Shown: positions 1 to 8,326 of the stretch, piece by piece | How the letters are laid out: the number at the start of each line of letters is the position of its first letter | Position numbering within the stretch: the stretch's first letter is position 1 | Source of the DNA: Pseudoduganella lurida | GTDB lineage: Bacteria > Pseudomonadota > Gammaproteobacteria > Burkholderiales > Burkholderiaceae_D | Reading direction: 5' to 3' | NCBI RefSeq assembly: GCF_007830455.1 | Contig: NZ_VLLB01000002.1 | Span: 620,001 to 684,000, forward strand | DNA: 64,000 nt | Made by a program: the position numbers and the translations under genes | The notes under the pieces: model-generated | What the model was told of the DNA's origin: nothing | What the model saw: only the letters and a program-made list of their open reading frames with translations | Database searches by the model: none

Positions 1-1
1 C

Positions 2-592
2 CACGGCACGATGATGCGCGCGCTGGTGATGGACTTCCGCACCGACCCGCAGGCCGTCACGGTGCCGGACCAGTACCTCTTCGGCAAGGCGCTGATGGTG
101 GCCCCGGTGACCAGCGCGAAGACGGATGTGCGCACCGTCTACCTGCCCGGCCAGGACGACTGGTTCGATTACTGGACCGGCCAGCGCCACGCGGCCGGCA
201 AGGTGATCGCGGCGGCCGCGGACATCGGGACCATTCCCCTGTTCGTGCGCGCCGGCAGCATCCTGCCGCTGGGACCCGTGGTGCAGTACGCCAACCAGAA
301 GAGCCGCGAGCCGATCGAGCTGCGCGTCTATCCGGGCAAGGACGGCAGCTACGAGCTGTACGACGATGCCGGCGACGGCCAGGGTTACACGCGGGGCGAA
401 TCGGCCACGCGCCGCTTTACGTGGCTGCAGTCCGCCACGCGCCTGACCATTGCGCCGTGGCAGGGGCGCTTTCCCGGCCTGACCGCCCGGCAGACCTACC
501 TGGTGCGCTGCGGACCCGCCGCAACGGACCGCGGCGTGACCGTTGTTGCCGACAGCAGCGCCGTCAGCGTCGACCTGCCGGACTGCCGCTGA
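2..592 (+). CDS. GH31 glycoside hydrolase, C-terminal fragment (5' end outside window)
   Basis: This is the 3' end of a glycoside hydrolase family 31 enzyme, probably an alpha-xylosidase or alpha-glucosidase. The frame is open from the left edge, so the catalytic aspartates lie upstream of the window. Visible are the GTMMRALVMDF segment, the YLFG..LMVAPV strand that closes GH31 barrels, the WFDYWTGQRH and IPLFVRAGSILP blocks of the beta-domain, and a final DUF5110-like region with YELYDDAGDGQGY. The same blocks recur in the complete GH31 at 48392-51253 (TIMRGLVMDF, LVAPVYAYGA, MPLFVKAGSIVP), so the two are paralogues. Substrate cannot be read from this fragment. A hairpin repeat follows the stop directly. 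Confidence 0.9.
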   Translation, partial: HGTMMRALVMDFRTDPQAVTVPDQYLFGKALMVAPVTSAKTDVRTVYLPGQDDWFDYWTGQRHAAGKVIAAAADIGTIPLFVRAGSILPLGPVVQYANQKSREPIELRVYPGKDGSYELYDDAGDGQGYTRGESATRRFTWLQSATRLTIAPWQGRFPGLTARQTYLVRCGPAATDRGVTVVADSSAVSVDLPDCR

Positions 593-644
593 GTCCGTGT
601 CCTGGTTCCCTGTCCTGGTGCCTGGCACCAGGACACGGGCTCAG
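591..644. repeat. GTGTCC/GGACAC palindromic repeat, candidate bidirectional terminator
   Basis: A perfect 12-bp inverted repeat, CCGTGTCCTGGT at 595-606 and ACCAGGACACGG at 627-638. It has an alternative inner hairpin (TGTCCTGGTGC at 611-621 with GCACCAGGACA at 625-635). It fills the gap between two convergent genes, which suits transcription termination. The outer ends resemble the palindromes at 10790, 11320 and 11384, so this is probably a diverged member of one dispersed family. Confidence 0.7.
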
Positions 645-2722
645 CTGCGGCGCTCGCCGCTGCGGGCCCGTTCCAGCATCTGGCGGAAGGCCGTGAAGAT
701 CTTCTGCATGGCGGGCTGCTTGTACGGGTACATGGTGGCGTCGTCCATCGCGTGCACGACCATCGCGTTGTCCACTTCGAACACGAGCAGCTTGCCGTCC
801 GGCGTCTCCGCGCAGTCCATGCCCACGTAGGACAGGCCGATACGGCGGTTGATCTCGGCCAGCGCGGCCTGGTGGCGCAGCGCGAAGGTGGTGTCGAAGC
901 TGGCCATGGTCTCGGCCTCGATGGCGCGCTTGGCGGCGCTCTCGCCCATGCCGGCGTTCAGGTAGTGCACCATCCAGTGTTCGCTGATGGCGAAGTGGGC
1001 GAGGAAGGCCTGGCCCTCGATCAGCACGACGCGGTACTTGCCGAACAGGCCGCCCGCGTTGCGGTAGTCGACGAAGCGCGACAGGTAGAACTGGTCCGCC
1101 GGCACGCGCGCCAGGTAGGCGGCCAGGTCGGCCGGCGTGTCGATCTTGTCCAGGTCGTGGCCGGCGTGCGAGCCGAGCGGACGCACGATCAGCGGGAACG
1201 CGCCATCGGCCAGCACGCCCGGCAAGGTGTCTGGATGTTCGGCCAGCGCCGCCACCTGCGCGCGCAGCAGCCGCACGGTTTGCGGCATCTCCACGCCCTC
1301 GATCCCGGCCAGTGCATTGCAGGCACCATCGCGCGACAGTACGGCGATGCGGTCCGGGCCATTGAGCACGGGCCGCGGCCAGCCGGCCAGCCATTCGGAC
1401 AGGCGGCCCAGCAAGGGCTGGTTGACGTCGTTCTCGCCCATGCAGACCAGCAGCACATCGTGTTCCGGCACCACGTCCGGCCAAGGCGCGTCGGCCGTCA
1501 CGTACAGGATCTCCAGCGTCACGTCGCTGTCCTCGACGAGGAATTCGACAGGCGTGTTGGCCATCAGGTCGCCCAGGCCCATCACCACCAGCAGCCGCAG
1601 CATCTCGCCGCGGCGCGCCGGCAGCGTGTAGCGGGACTGGATGGCCACCGCCTCGGCCTGCACCTGCATGGCCACGTCGCGGTCGCCCGTCAGCTGCAAG
1701 GTGGTCGAGAAGTCCAGATAGGCGTTGGCATCGAGCTGGTCCGCCTCGGCGCGCGCCAGCAGCACCTGGGCCACGGGCGCCAGGTCCTGCTGGTTGAACG
1801 CCCGGCGCATCAGCGGTGCCACGCCAACCAGCGGTGCGAAAGGCAGCGCGGCAGCAGCCACCAGCGCATCCGGCTCGTTCGACACATCGGGCACGAAGCG
1901 CGCCAGCACCGCGCGCTTGCCGGCCAGGCGGGCATCGTTCCAGTCCGGCACATAGCGGGACGCCGGCAGCGTCACGATATAAGGACGGTGCGACAGCACG
2001 ATGTGCGCATACAGCGCGAACGCTTCGGCGAAGTCGTCCAGCGGCGACTGCGCGCCGAACGGCGTCAGGAAAGGCGTACCGGCCAGTGCGGCATACGCGG
2101 CCGCCGCATCGTCGCTGGCGCGCGCCAGGGCATCGTCCAGCGGCGCGATGGCGTTGTCGTCGCCGATGCGCCAGGACAGCGGCAGGAACGAGTAGTCGCC
2201 CTGCGGCTCGTCATGCCACCAGTCGGGCACGAAGCGGCGGCCGGCCGCCAGCGCCTTGCCCGCTTCGTGCAGCAGCACCAGCCGCAGCGCATTGGCGCGT
2301 GTGTCGCCGGCGAACTCCTCCACCTGCACTTCGATCGGCGCGCCGGGATACGAAGCGCGGGCACGCATCTTCGCCCAGTCGTTGGCCGTGAACGGCGCCA
2401 GCGCATCGGCATCGAGCAGCGTGACGAGGCCGAGGAACTGGCCGTCCGGCGTGATGACGAGGTCCGTCAGCGCCTGTCGGCCCAGCCCCCGCACCGTGTA
2501 GGCGCCCAGCCAGGTGGTGTGCAGCCTGGCCAGCACGGCCGGCGGCAGGCTGCGCAGCGCCGCATCCAGGTCCGTATCGAACTCCGGCACCTCGGCCGCG
2601 ACGACGTCGGCGTACTCGCCACGCAGCGCATCGGCTAGCGCGGCGGGCGCAGTCCCGTGGCGCTGTTCGGTCGGCTGGACTATCGCTGCGTGCCAGAAGG
2701 CGGCATCCGGGCTGGTGATCAT
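641..2722 (-). CDS. ATP-grasp-fold protein with large N-terminal helical region
   Basis: The last ~250 residues read like an ATP-grasp ligase. They have FPLIVRPLGSHAGHDL (nucleotide-binding Lys/Arg strand and glycine loop), YLSRFVDYRNAGGLFGKYRVVLI, and near the C-terminus VGMDCAETPDGKLLVFEVDNAM, whose acidic and Asn residues would bind Mg-ATP. The first ~400 residues are helical and Ala/Leu-rich with TPR-like stretches. No signal peptide is seen, so it is probably cytoplasmic. The substrate is unknown. ATP-grasp enzymes join a carboxylate to an amine or thiol via an acylphosphate. The start is uncertain: the frame stays open to 2815, but MITSPDAAFW at 2722 begins the plausible protein, without a strong ribosome site. 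It converges on the GH31 gene and diverges from the pectinesterase. Confidence 0.65.
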   Translation of the reverse strand: MITSPDAAFWHAAIVQPTEQRHGTAPAALADALRGEYADVVAAEVPEFDTDLDAALRSLPPAVLARLHTTWLGAYTVRGLGRQALTDLVITPDGQFLGLVTLLDADALAPFTANDWAKMRARASYPGAPIEVQVEEFAGDTRANALRLVLLHEAGKALAAGRRFVPDWWHDEPQGDYSFLPLSWRIGDDNAIAPLDDALARASDDAAAAYAALAGTPFLTPFGAQSPLDDFAEAFALYAHIVLSHRPYIVTLPASRYVPDWNDARLAGKRAVLARFVPDVSNEPDALVAAAALPFAPLVGVAPLMRRAFNQQDLAPVAQVLLARAEADQLDANAYLDFSTTLQLTGDRDVAMQVQAEAVAIQSRYTLPARRGEMLRLLVVMGLGDLMANTPVEFLVEDSDVTLEILYVTADAPWPDVVPEHDVLLVCMGENDVNQPLLGRLSEWLAGWPRPVLNGPDRIAVLSRDGACNALAGIEGVEMPQTVRLLRAQVAALAEHPDTLPGVLADGAFPLIVRPLGSHAGHDLDKIDTPADLAAYLARVPADQFYLSRFVDYRNAGGLFGKYRVVLIEGQAFLAHFAISEHWMVHYLNAGMGESAAKRAIEAETMASFDTTFALRHQAALAEINRRIGLSYVGMDCAETPDGKLLVFEVDNAMVVHAMDDATMYPYKQPAMQKIFTAFRQMLERARSGERRS

Positions 2723-2840
2723 GAAGGTGGCGGCGCGGCCGCGAGAGTGGATCGAACGGCCAGTATACGACGAGGACCATCGATGCGGGCGCAAGCTACA
2801 ATGCCCGGATACCAAGAATCGATCACCGCCAGGAGACTCC

Positions 2841-4607
2841 GTGCACTACCCCATCCACCACATGCGCCTGCCCGCCACGCTTTCGACGCTGGCGGCCCTC
2901 TTCCTGACACTCCCGCTGGCCGCCAGTGCGGTCGAACTGCTGCCCCGTGCCGGCGCTACCGGCGTCAATCCCGATACGCGGCTGCACCTCGTGTTCGACA
3001 GCGCACCGGTGCTCGGCACGAGCGGCAAGATCCGCATCTACGACGCGCAGGACGACCGCCTGGTCGACACGCTGGACCTGGCGATCCCCGCCGGCCCGAC
3101 CACGCCGCGCACGGCGCCGCGCGCCGCCTACCTGCCGCAGCCCTACCCCTACGATGGCCCGCGCCGTACCAATGCCGACACGCAGCCCGGCACGCCGACG
3201 GCCGGCGTCGCGCCCGCACCGCAGGCGCTGCCGGGCGACTGGCAATGGACCATCATCGGCGGCTTCACGGAAGGTTTTCACTTTTATCCCGTCATCGTGC
3301 GCGATAAAACGGCCGCCATCCAGCCGCATCACAATCTGCTGGCCTACGGGCGGACCTATTACGTACAGGTGGATCCGGGCGTGCTGTCGGGCGACGGCTT
3401 CAAGGGCATCACGGGCAAGGACTGGCGCTTCACGACCAGGCCGCATGGGCCGGCAGCCGATGCCGCGCGCGTGACCGTCAGCGCCGATGGCCAGGGCGAT
3501 TTCTCCACCGTGCAGGGCGCGCTCGATCACGTGCCGGACCAGCCGCGCGGACGCACGACCATCTTCGTGAAGAACGGCGACTACGAGGAGATCGTCTACT
3601 TCCGCAACAAGCGCAACCTCACGATTCTCGGCGAGGACCGCGACAAGGTGCGCATCCACTACGCGAACAACGAGCTGTTCAACCCGCACCCGCTGAACGT
3701 GGCGACCAACGAAGCAAAGGGCACCTTCCCGTCGCGCCGCGCCGCCTTCATGGCCGACAACGTGCAGGACCTGGCCCTGGTCAACCTGACGATCGAGACG
3801 ACGGCGCACGGCCAGGCCGAGGGCCTGCTGCTGAACGGCGAACGCAATGTGATCAGCCACGTGACGGTGCGCGGCTCCGGCGACGCGCTGCAGACCAACG
3901 GCACCGCCTACTACACGGACTTCCGGCTGGAAGGCGAAGGCGACACGATCCTGGGCCGCGGCGCGGCCTTCTTCCGCCGCTGCGACATCGCCTCGAAGAA
4001 CACCTTCATGTGGATCCGCAATCCGGAGACGAACCACGGCAATGTGTTCGTGGGCTGCCGCTTCACGGCAATCGGCAGGGACACGGACCTGGCACGCCTG
4101 CCCAGCAACAAGGGCCGCAATTATCCCTACGCCGAAGCGGTGCTGATCGATGCCACGCTGACGGGCATCATCCCGGCCGGCTGGGGCGAGATCGGGCCGG
4201 AGGCGACGCACATCCGCTTCCTGGAAGCGAACAGCCGCGATGCGAACGGCCAGCCCGTGGACACCAGCCAGCGGCATCCGGCCTCGCGGCAGCTCGATCC
4301 GCAGCGCGATGCGGCCCTCATCGCGCAGTACCGCGATCCGGCGTGGGTGCTGGGCGGATGGCAGCCCGCGCTGGCGCCATTGATCCTGGCGCAGCCGGTT
4401 CTGGTGCAGGGCGGCGGGACGCGGACGCTGTCCGTGCGCGCGGCCGGGGTGCCGGATGTGGCGTACCGGTGGTATCGCGACGGGAAGCCGGTTGCGGGAG
4501 CGACGGGCAGCGAGTTGGTGCCGCGCGCGGCGGGCAGGTACACGGTTGAGGTGAGCAATTCGGCGGGGCGGGTGATTAGCGGGGCTGTCGCGGTTGGGGG
4601 GATCTGA
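2841..4607 (+). CDS. Secreted pectinesterase (CE8) with N-terminal and C-terminal Ig-like domains
   Basis: Pectin methylesterase removes methyl esters from homogalacturonan, opening it to lyases and hydrolases. The GTG at 2841 is preferred because AGGAGA lies at 2831-2836; the alternative ATG at 2862 lacks such a site. The product is 588 residues. Order: signal peptide (1-30), Ig-like/Big_5-type region (about 33-200), CE8 beta-helix (about 210-500) and a C-terminal immunoglobulin-like module (about 508-588; YRWYRDGKPVAG..., YTVEVSNSAG). Family landmarks are GQGDFSTVQGALD, GQAEGLLLNGERN, GSGDALQTN (D348, matching the usual QDTL aspartate) and GDTILGRGAAFF (D368, matching the DFIFG aspartate). 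The QDTL glutamine is replaced, as in divergent bacterial CE8 members. It appears to be transcribed alone. Confidence 0.88.
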   Translation: MHYPIHHMRLPATLSTLAALFLTLPLAASAVELLPRAGATGVNPDTRLHLVFDSAPVLGTSGKIRIYDAQDDRLVDTLDLAIPAGPTTPRTAPRAAYLPQPYPYDGPRRTNADTQPGTPTAGVAPAPQALPGDWQWTIIGGFTEGFHFYPVIVRDKTAAIQPHHNLLAYGRTYYVQVDPGVLSGDGFKGITGKDWRFTTRPHGPAADAARVTVSADGQGDFSTVQGALDHVPDQPRGRTTIFVKNGDYEEIVYFRNKRNLTILGEDRDKVRIHYANNELFNPHPLNVATNEAKGTFPSRRAAFMADNVQDLALVNLTIETTAHGQAEGLLLNGERNVISHVTVRGSGDALQTNGTAYYTDFRLEGEGDTILGRGAAFFRRCDIASKNTFMWIRNPETNHGNVFVGCRFTAIGRDTDLARLPSNKGRNYPYAEAVLIDATLTGIIPAGWGEIGPEATHIRFLEANSRDANGQPVDTSQRHPASRQLDPQRDAALIAQYRDPAWVLGGWQPALAPLILAQPVLVQGGGTRTLSVRAAGVPDVAYRWYRDGKPVAGATGSELVPRAAGRYTVEVSNSAGRVISGAVAVGGI

Positions 4608-5242
4608 GTCGGCGTGATGGGCGAGTGCGCGGTTGGCGGTTGGCGGGGGCGCTGCTGTCGGGGCGCTGCTGTCGGGGCGCTGCTGTCGGGGCGCTGCTGT
4701 CGGCGGCCGGCGGTCGGCGCCGGGGTAGCGGTGTTGGTGCGCATGCGTTGGCTGGCAGGAGAAGGGCATGGCGGCCTTCGGACGTGAAGTGCCTGATCGG
4801 CGGAAGTCAGTTTGCGCGAGGGTAACGGTGCGGGATGGAAGAAGCGGGCTAGGACGCGGGTTGGAGGATGCATGATGCGGGACGCGTGGCAGCTGCGAAG
4901 ACTGTGGCGTGCGTGCGGTTCGGATGCGCTGACACGGGTGTGCTTGCGCAGATGGATTAACGCGGCGCGAGTGGCGTGAGTGACGCGGGCCAAACTGGGC
5001 AAGTGACAACTTGGGTGACGTAGGCGGCGCGCGGCTTTGCCTGGTCAGCGAATCGCCCGCGCCCTTTATCGCCGAGGCTGGCGACTCACGCCGGGTCCGG
5101 GGCCGTACACCCTCGGCGCCCCCTCAGGGAAAATTACTCAACATCCCTTCTCTTTCCCTCTTTTCTGAACTTTTCCCTGCTGGAGAGGTCCAACCGAATA
5201 TGTTTCCGCACATTTGAGTAAAAAAGAGAGGAGGATTCAAGC
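4608..5242. other. Intergenic region, 635 bp
   Basis: No convincing gene. The left part is GC-rich with a short tandem repeat (separate entry). The right ~130 bases, from about 5115, turn pyrimidine- and A/T-rich and look like the promoter and leader of the gene at 5243. I see no clear -35/-10 pair, riboswitch or terminator. Confidence 0.5.
4649..4704. repeat. 14-bp tandem repeat, four copies
   Basis: Four head-to-tail copies of GCGCTGCTGTCGGG (4649-4662, 4663-4676, 4677-4690, 4691-4704). The first three are identical and the last differs at its final base. It is intergenic, downstream of the pectinesterase. It is a simple slippage-type repeat with no evident function. Confidence 0.9.
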
Positions 5243-5824
5243 ATGCTTCCCCGAGTGAGCCTGGAGATCTCCGGCACCACGATGCTGGCGCTGCTGCAGC
5301 ACCTGGCCTTTCGCCGTTACGATGCCGAGCCTTGCGAGGCGGCCGATGAAGCCATTCGCGCCTGGATCGCGGCGCGCCATGCCGCGCCGGTCGAACTGCC
5401 GCCCATTCACGGCTATCGCTGGAAAACGCTGTTCCTGCCCGCCGGCACGCGCCTCCGGATACAAAGCCCTCTGCAAACCTGCCATGCCGAAGTGATTGGC
5501 GACGAGATCATCTGCGAGAGCCGTGCGGTATCGCCGAACCAGTTCGTGACGGCGTGTGCGGGTGCGCCCCGCAATGCATGGAGCGAGATCTGCCTGCTGC
5601 TGCCGGGCGAAAAGTTCTGGAAACTGGCGGGCGTTCGCCGCAACGAGATCCTGCGTGCCGGGAAGCTGGCTGCCGCCGCGGCGTCGTCGGCAGCCGAGGC
5701 CATCGCTGCATCGGCACGGCCACCGGTCGTGCCGAAACGGCCGGAGCCGGCGCGCGAGCGGCGGGTGGGCGAGGAACGGCGCGAACCTCGGGACGTGGTG
5801 GGCGAAGATTATGAAGATCACTGA
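5243..5824 (+). CDS. Unrecognised 193-residue protein
   Basis: I do not recognise this family. The start is well supported: AGAGGAGGA lies 7-8 bases upstream of the ATG. Residues 1-140 look like a compact soluble domain (LALLQHLAFRRYDAEPCEAADEAIRAWIA, then GYRWKTLFLPAGTRLR and VIGDEIICESRAVSPNQFV). The last ~50 residues are a low-complexity Ala/Arg/Glu/Pro tail. No signal peptide or membrane segment is visible, so it is probably cytoplasmic. It is transcribed alone, toward the small gene at 5874. The A/T-rich leader differs from its neighbours, which may mean separate regulation. Confidence 0.7.
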   Translation: MLPRVSLEISGTTMLALLQHLAFRRYDAEPCEAADEAIRAWIAARHAAPVELPPIHGYRWKTLFLPAGTRLRIQSPLQTCHAEVIGDEIICESRAVSPNQFVTACAGAPRNAWSEICLLLPGEKFWKLAGVRRNEILRAGKLAAAAASSAAEAIAASARPPVVPKRPEPARERRVGEERREPRDVVGEDYEDH

Positions 5825-5873
5825 CCCGGGGCCACGTCGTGATGGCTGGTCGGCGTGGTGCTGACGCTGGAAA

Positions 5874-6203
5874 CTACTCGGGTAGCGCGGCAAACCACTC
5901 CGCATACGGCGTATTGGCGACCATCCGGCGATTGAAGTCCGGCGCGCCATCCGTCCACCAGGCCGGCCCGCGTTCGCCCAGGCCGCGCTTGGCCCCATCG
6001 ACCTCGGCGCGGGCGGCGCGTTCGGCCTGCGCATCGCCAGCCTTCTTCGCCACGCCCACCTGGCGCCTGGCCGCCATCAGCCGGTCGACAAGCTCCTGCC
6101 GAAGCTGGGGATCGAGCGCCGGATTGCTGGTGCGCCAGAGGCGGCCGCGGACGACGAAGTAGCGGCCATCCGGCGTGACGGGATAATGAGGTGCGGCGGA
6201 CAT
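5874..6203 (-). CDS. Small conserved protein, 109 residues, function unknown
   Basis: Begins MSAAPHYPVTPDGRYFVVRGRLWR and ends with GERGPAWWTDGAPDFNRRMVANTPYAEWFAALPE. From memory this resembles a small proteobacterial protein found across many genera, rich in conserved aromatic and charged positions, with no established function. The middle is helical and charged (LVDRLMAARRQVGVAKKAGDAQAERAARAEVDG). No signal peptide is seen. The ATG at 6203 gives the conserved N-terminus. It lies 17 bases after the AraC-family gene on the same strand and is probably co-transcribed. Only the existence of the gene is well supported. Confidence 0.75.
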   Translation of the reverse strand: MSAAPHYPVTPDGRYFVVRGRLWRTSNPALDPQLRQELVDRLMAARRQVGVAKKAGDAQAERAARAEVDGAKRGLGERGPAWWTDGAPDFNRRMVANTPYAEWFAALPE

Positions 6204-6220
6204 CGCCGGACTATACCCGA

Positions 6221-7300
6221 TCAGGCTGCGCGGACCGGTTCCTGCAAGCCACGATCTTGCAAGCCCCGATCCTGCAAGCCACGATCCTGCAAGCCCCGAT
6301 CCTGCAAGCCACGATCTTGCAAGGCCCGATCCTGCAAGCCACGATCTTGCAAGCCCCGATCCTGCAAGCCCCGATCCTGCAAACCGTTGTCCTCCGATGC
6401 ACGCCCCTGCTCGCGCAGGTAGCGTGCCGGCGGCGCGCCGATATGGCGTGCGAAAGCGACGCTGAACGTGCTGGCGGAGCTGTAGCCCACGCGTCCGGCG
6501 GTTTCGGCGATGCTGGCGCCGCCACGGCGCAACAGGTCCTTCGCCAGTGCCATGCGCCAGGCCAGCAGGTATTCCATCGGCGCCGTGCCGACCATGCGGC
6601 TGAAGCGTTCGAAGAAGGTGGAGCGCGACAGGGCCGCTTCCTGCGCCAGCTCGGCCACGGTCCAGGCGCGCGCCGGCTCCTCGTGCATGCGGTGCAGCGC
6701 CACGGCCAGGCGCGCATCCGCCAGGCCGCGCACCAGGCCGGGCGTGGCCGCCGTGCCCTCGGCCGAGCGCAGCGCCTCGATCAGCAGCACCTCCAGCAGC
6801 CGCGCCATCACCACCTCGCGGGCAGGCCGCTGCGCACGCGATTCGTCGTTCACCAGCTGCACCAGCGTTGCCAGGCGCTGCTGGCCTCTGACATGGACGA
6901 GGCGCGGCAGCAGCGACACGAGCAGCGCGGCATCGGGCGAGCCGAACACGCAATGCCCGATGATGTAGCGGACGTCCGGCTCGGCATCCAGTGCGCCGAG
7001 GCGGAATTCGCCGGGCCGCAGCATCACGGGCGCGCGGTCGAAGTCCCGCGCGGGTGGCGGCACGGTGCTCGACATCGAAAAATCGTAGGTTGCCGGAATC
7101 AGCACGAAGTCGCCAGCCACGAGCTCCATGGCGGCGCCGCCCTCGGAGGCGATGCGGCAGGTCCCGTCCAGGACCACGCAGTAGGAAGGCTGCCCCGTCT
7201 CGGCACGCCGCACGCCCCACTGCCCCGCACCGCTGACGATCTTCGTGTAGCGCACGCCGGGCTGCAGCAGGCCGACCACCTCGGCCAGCGGATCGATCAT
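6221..7300 (-). CDS. AraC-family transcriptional regulator with repeat-encoded C-terminal tail
   Basis: A 359-residue regulator. Residues 1-180 form a cupin-like sensor domain of the AraC_binding/Cupin_6 type (YCVVLDGTCRI, LVAGDFVLIPA). Residues 212-298 are the double helix-turn-helix (WTVAELAQEAALSRSTFFERF and IAETAGRVGYSSASTFSVAF). After it comes a tail of nine GLQDR/ALQDR pentads plus degenerate ends, encoded by a 15-bp tandem repeat. Such regulators usually end soon after the second helix, so the tail is extra. GGGAG precedes the ATG. The gene is divergent from a short-chain dehydrogenase across 96 bp, the usual arrangement in which this class controls its oxidoreductase neighbour; that link is inference. 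The effector is unknown. Confidence 0.88.
   Translation of the reverse strand: MIDPLAEVVGLLQPGVRYTKIVSGAGQWGVRRAETGQPSYCVVLDGTCRIASEGGAAMELVAGDFVLIPATYDFSMSSTVPPPARDFDRAPVMLRPGEFRLGALDAEPDVRYIIGHCVFGSPDAALLVSLLPRLVHVRGQQRLATLVQLVNDESRAQRPAREVVMARLLEVLLIEALRSAEGTAATPGLVRGLADARLAVALHRMHEEPARAWTVAELAQEAALSRSTFFERFSRMVGTAPMEYLLAWRMALAKDLLRRGGASIAETAGRVGYSSASTFSVAFARHIGAPPARYLREQGRASEDNGLQDRGLQDRGLQDRGLQDRALQDRGLQDRGLQDRGLQDRGLQDRGLQEPVRAA
6241..6390. repeat. 15-bp tandem repeat, ten units, inside the AraC-family gene
   Basis: Ten in-phase 15-bp units of the form CYTGCAAGCCMCGAT. The first nine are near-identical and the tenth is degenerate. Units ending CACGAT and CCCGAT partly alternate, which suggests growth through a 30-bp double unit. 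Because 15 is a multiple of three, copy-number change adds or removes GLQDR pentads without a frameshift. There are no unique spacers, so this is not a CRISPR array. Confidence 0.95.
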
Positions 7301-7360
7301 CTGGACTCCCGCACAAGTTATTCGGACTGGCGATTGTAGCGCGTCCGGGCATGGTGGCCT

Positions 7361-7377
7361 ATCGTAGCGCTACCGAT
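7361..7377. promoter_or_regulatory. Near-palindromic candidate operator between AraC-type regulator and SDR gene
   Basis: The motif ATCGTAGCGCTACCGAT is an imperfect palindrome around TAGCGCTA, 20 bases upstream of the dehydrogenase start. A related half (GATTGTAGCGC) occurs about 30 bases earlier. Spaced half-sites in a divergent intergenic region suit an AraC-type regulator. The assignment is inference. Confidence 0.4.
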
Positions 7378-7396
7378 CACCACCACTGGAGTCCCC

Positions 7397-8146
7397 ATGA
7401 AAACCGTCCTGATTACCGGCTGCTCGTCCGGCTTCGGCCTGGCAACGGCCCAACACTTCCTCGAACAGGGCTGGCACGTCGTCGCCACGATGCGCACGCC
7501 GCGCAACGACGTGCTGCCCGCTTCCGATCGTCTGCGCATCCTTCCGCTCGATGTCACCGATGCCGCAAGCATCCGCGCCGCGATCGACGCTGCCGGGCCG
7601 ATCGACGCGCTCGTCAACAATGCCGGCATCGGCGTGCTGTATCCGCTCGAAGCGATCGCGATGGCCACCGCCCGCGCCGTGTTCGAGGCGAATACGCTGG
7701 GCACGATCGCCATGACGCAGGCCGTGCTGCCGGCCTTCCGTGCGCAAGGCGCGGGCGTGATCGTCAACGTCACGTCCACCGTCACGCTCGTTCCGCTGCC
7801 GCTGCTGTCCGTCTACACGGCCAGCAAGGCCGCCGTGAATGCGTTCACCGAATCGCTGGCGCTGGAGCTGGCGCCGCTGGGCATCCGCACCCGCCTGGTG
7901 CTGCCGGGCCGTTCGCCGTCCACCAGGTTCGGCGAGAACGCCCGTTCCCACATGCAGGGCGAGCTGCCGGAAGCGTACCGGCCGATGCTCGATGCCGTCG
8001 TGGCAAACGTACGGGGCGACGGGCCCGTCACGCATGCCGAGGACGTGGCGCGCGCCGTGTGGCGGGCGGTGACGGATCCTGCCGCGCCAATGCGCATTCC
8101 GGCCGGCGCGGATGCCGAGGCGGTGGCCGCGTCCCTGCCAGGATGA
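7397..8146 (+). CDS. Short-chain dehydrogenase/reductase (SDR family oxidoreductase)
   Basis: A classical SDR of 249 residues. The NAD(P)-binding glycine motif TGCSSGFG is at 8-14, NNAGIG at 74-79, and the catalytic YTASK (Tyr140, Lys144) follows the serine-bearing strand NVTSTV. The TMRTP sequence after the second strand suggests NADP preference, weakly. It catalyses a hydroxyl/carbonyl redox step on an unidentified substrate. No signal peptide is present, so it is cytoplasmic. The divergent AraC-family gene is the likely regulator. Length is typical for the family. Confidence 0.9.
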   Translation: MKTVLITGCSSGFGLATAQHFLEQGWHVVATMRTPRNDVLPASDRLRILPLDVTDAASIRAAIDAAGPIDALVNNAGIGVLYPLEAIAMATARAVFEANTLGTIAMTQAVLPAFRAQGAGVIVNVTSTVTLVPLPLLSVYTASKAAVNAFTESLALELAPLGIRTRLVLPGRSPSTRFGENARSHMQGELPEAYRPMLDAVVANVRGDGPVTHAEDVARAVWRAVTDPAAPMRIPAGADAEAVAASLPG

Positions 8147-8326
8147 ACACCGGCCGTCGCGGCGCCCGCCACGTCGGTTGTTCGATGAACGATGGCGGCG
8201 CTACCCGGCCTTCGAGCGCCCGGCCTTTCGAAAGTCGCCGTTCCATCCCCGTGCGATGTTCTTAATATATACTGGACATCACGATCAACGACGGTGTACG
8301 CACGAGTGCCGCCGCAAGGAGGAGAC

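Noticed and set aside
4608..5242. Small plus-strand coding frames downstream of the pectinesterase
   Set aside because: They span the 14-bp tandem repeat, have no ribosome site and give Gly/Arg/Ala-rich products without features.
6241..6390. CRISPR array
   Set aside because: Units of 15 bp abut without unique spacers and lie inside a coding frame.
6241..6390. Pentapeptide-repeat (right-handed beta-helix) domain
   Set aside because: The period is five, but residues around the central Leu are R-G-L-Q-D, not the A(D/N)LXX pattern, and the run is too short and uniform.
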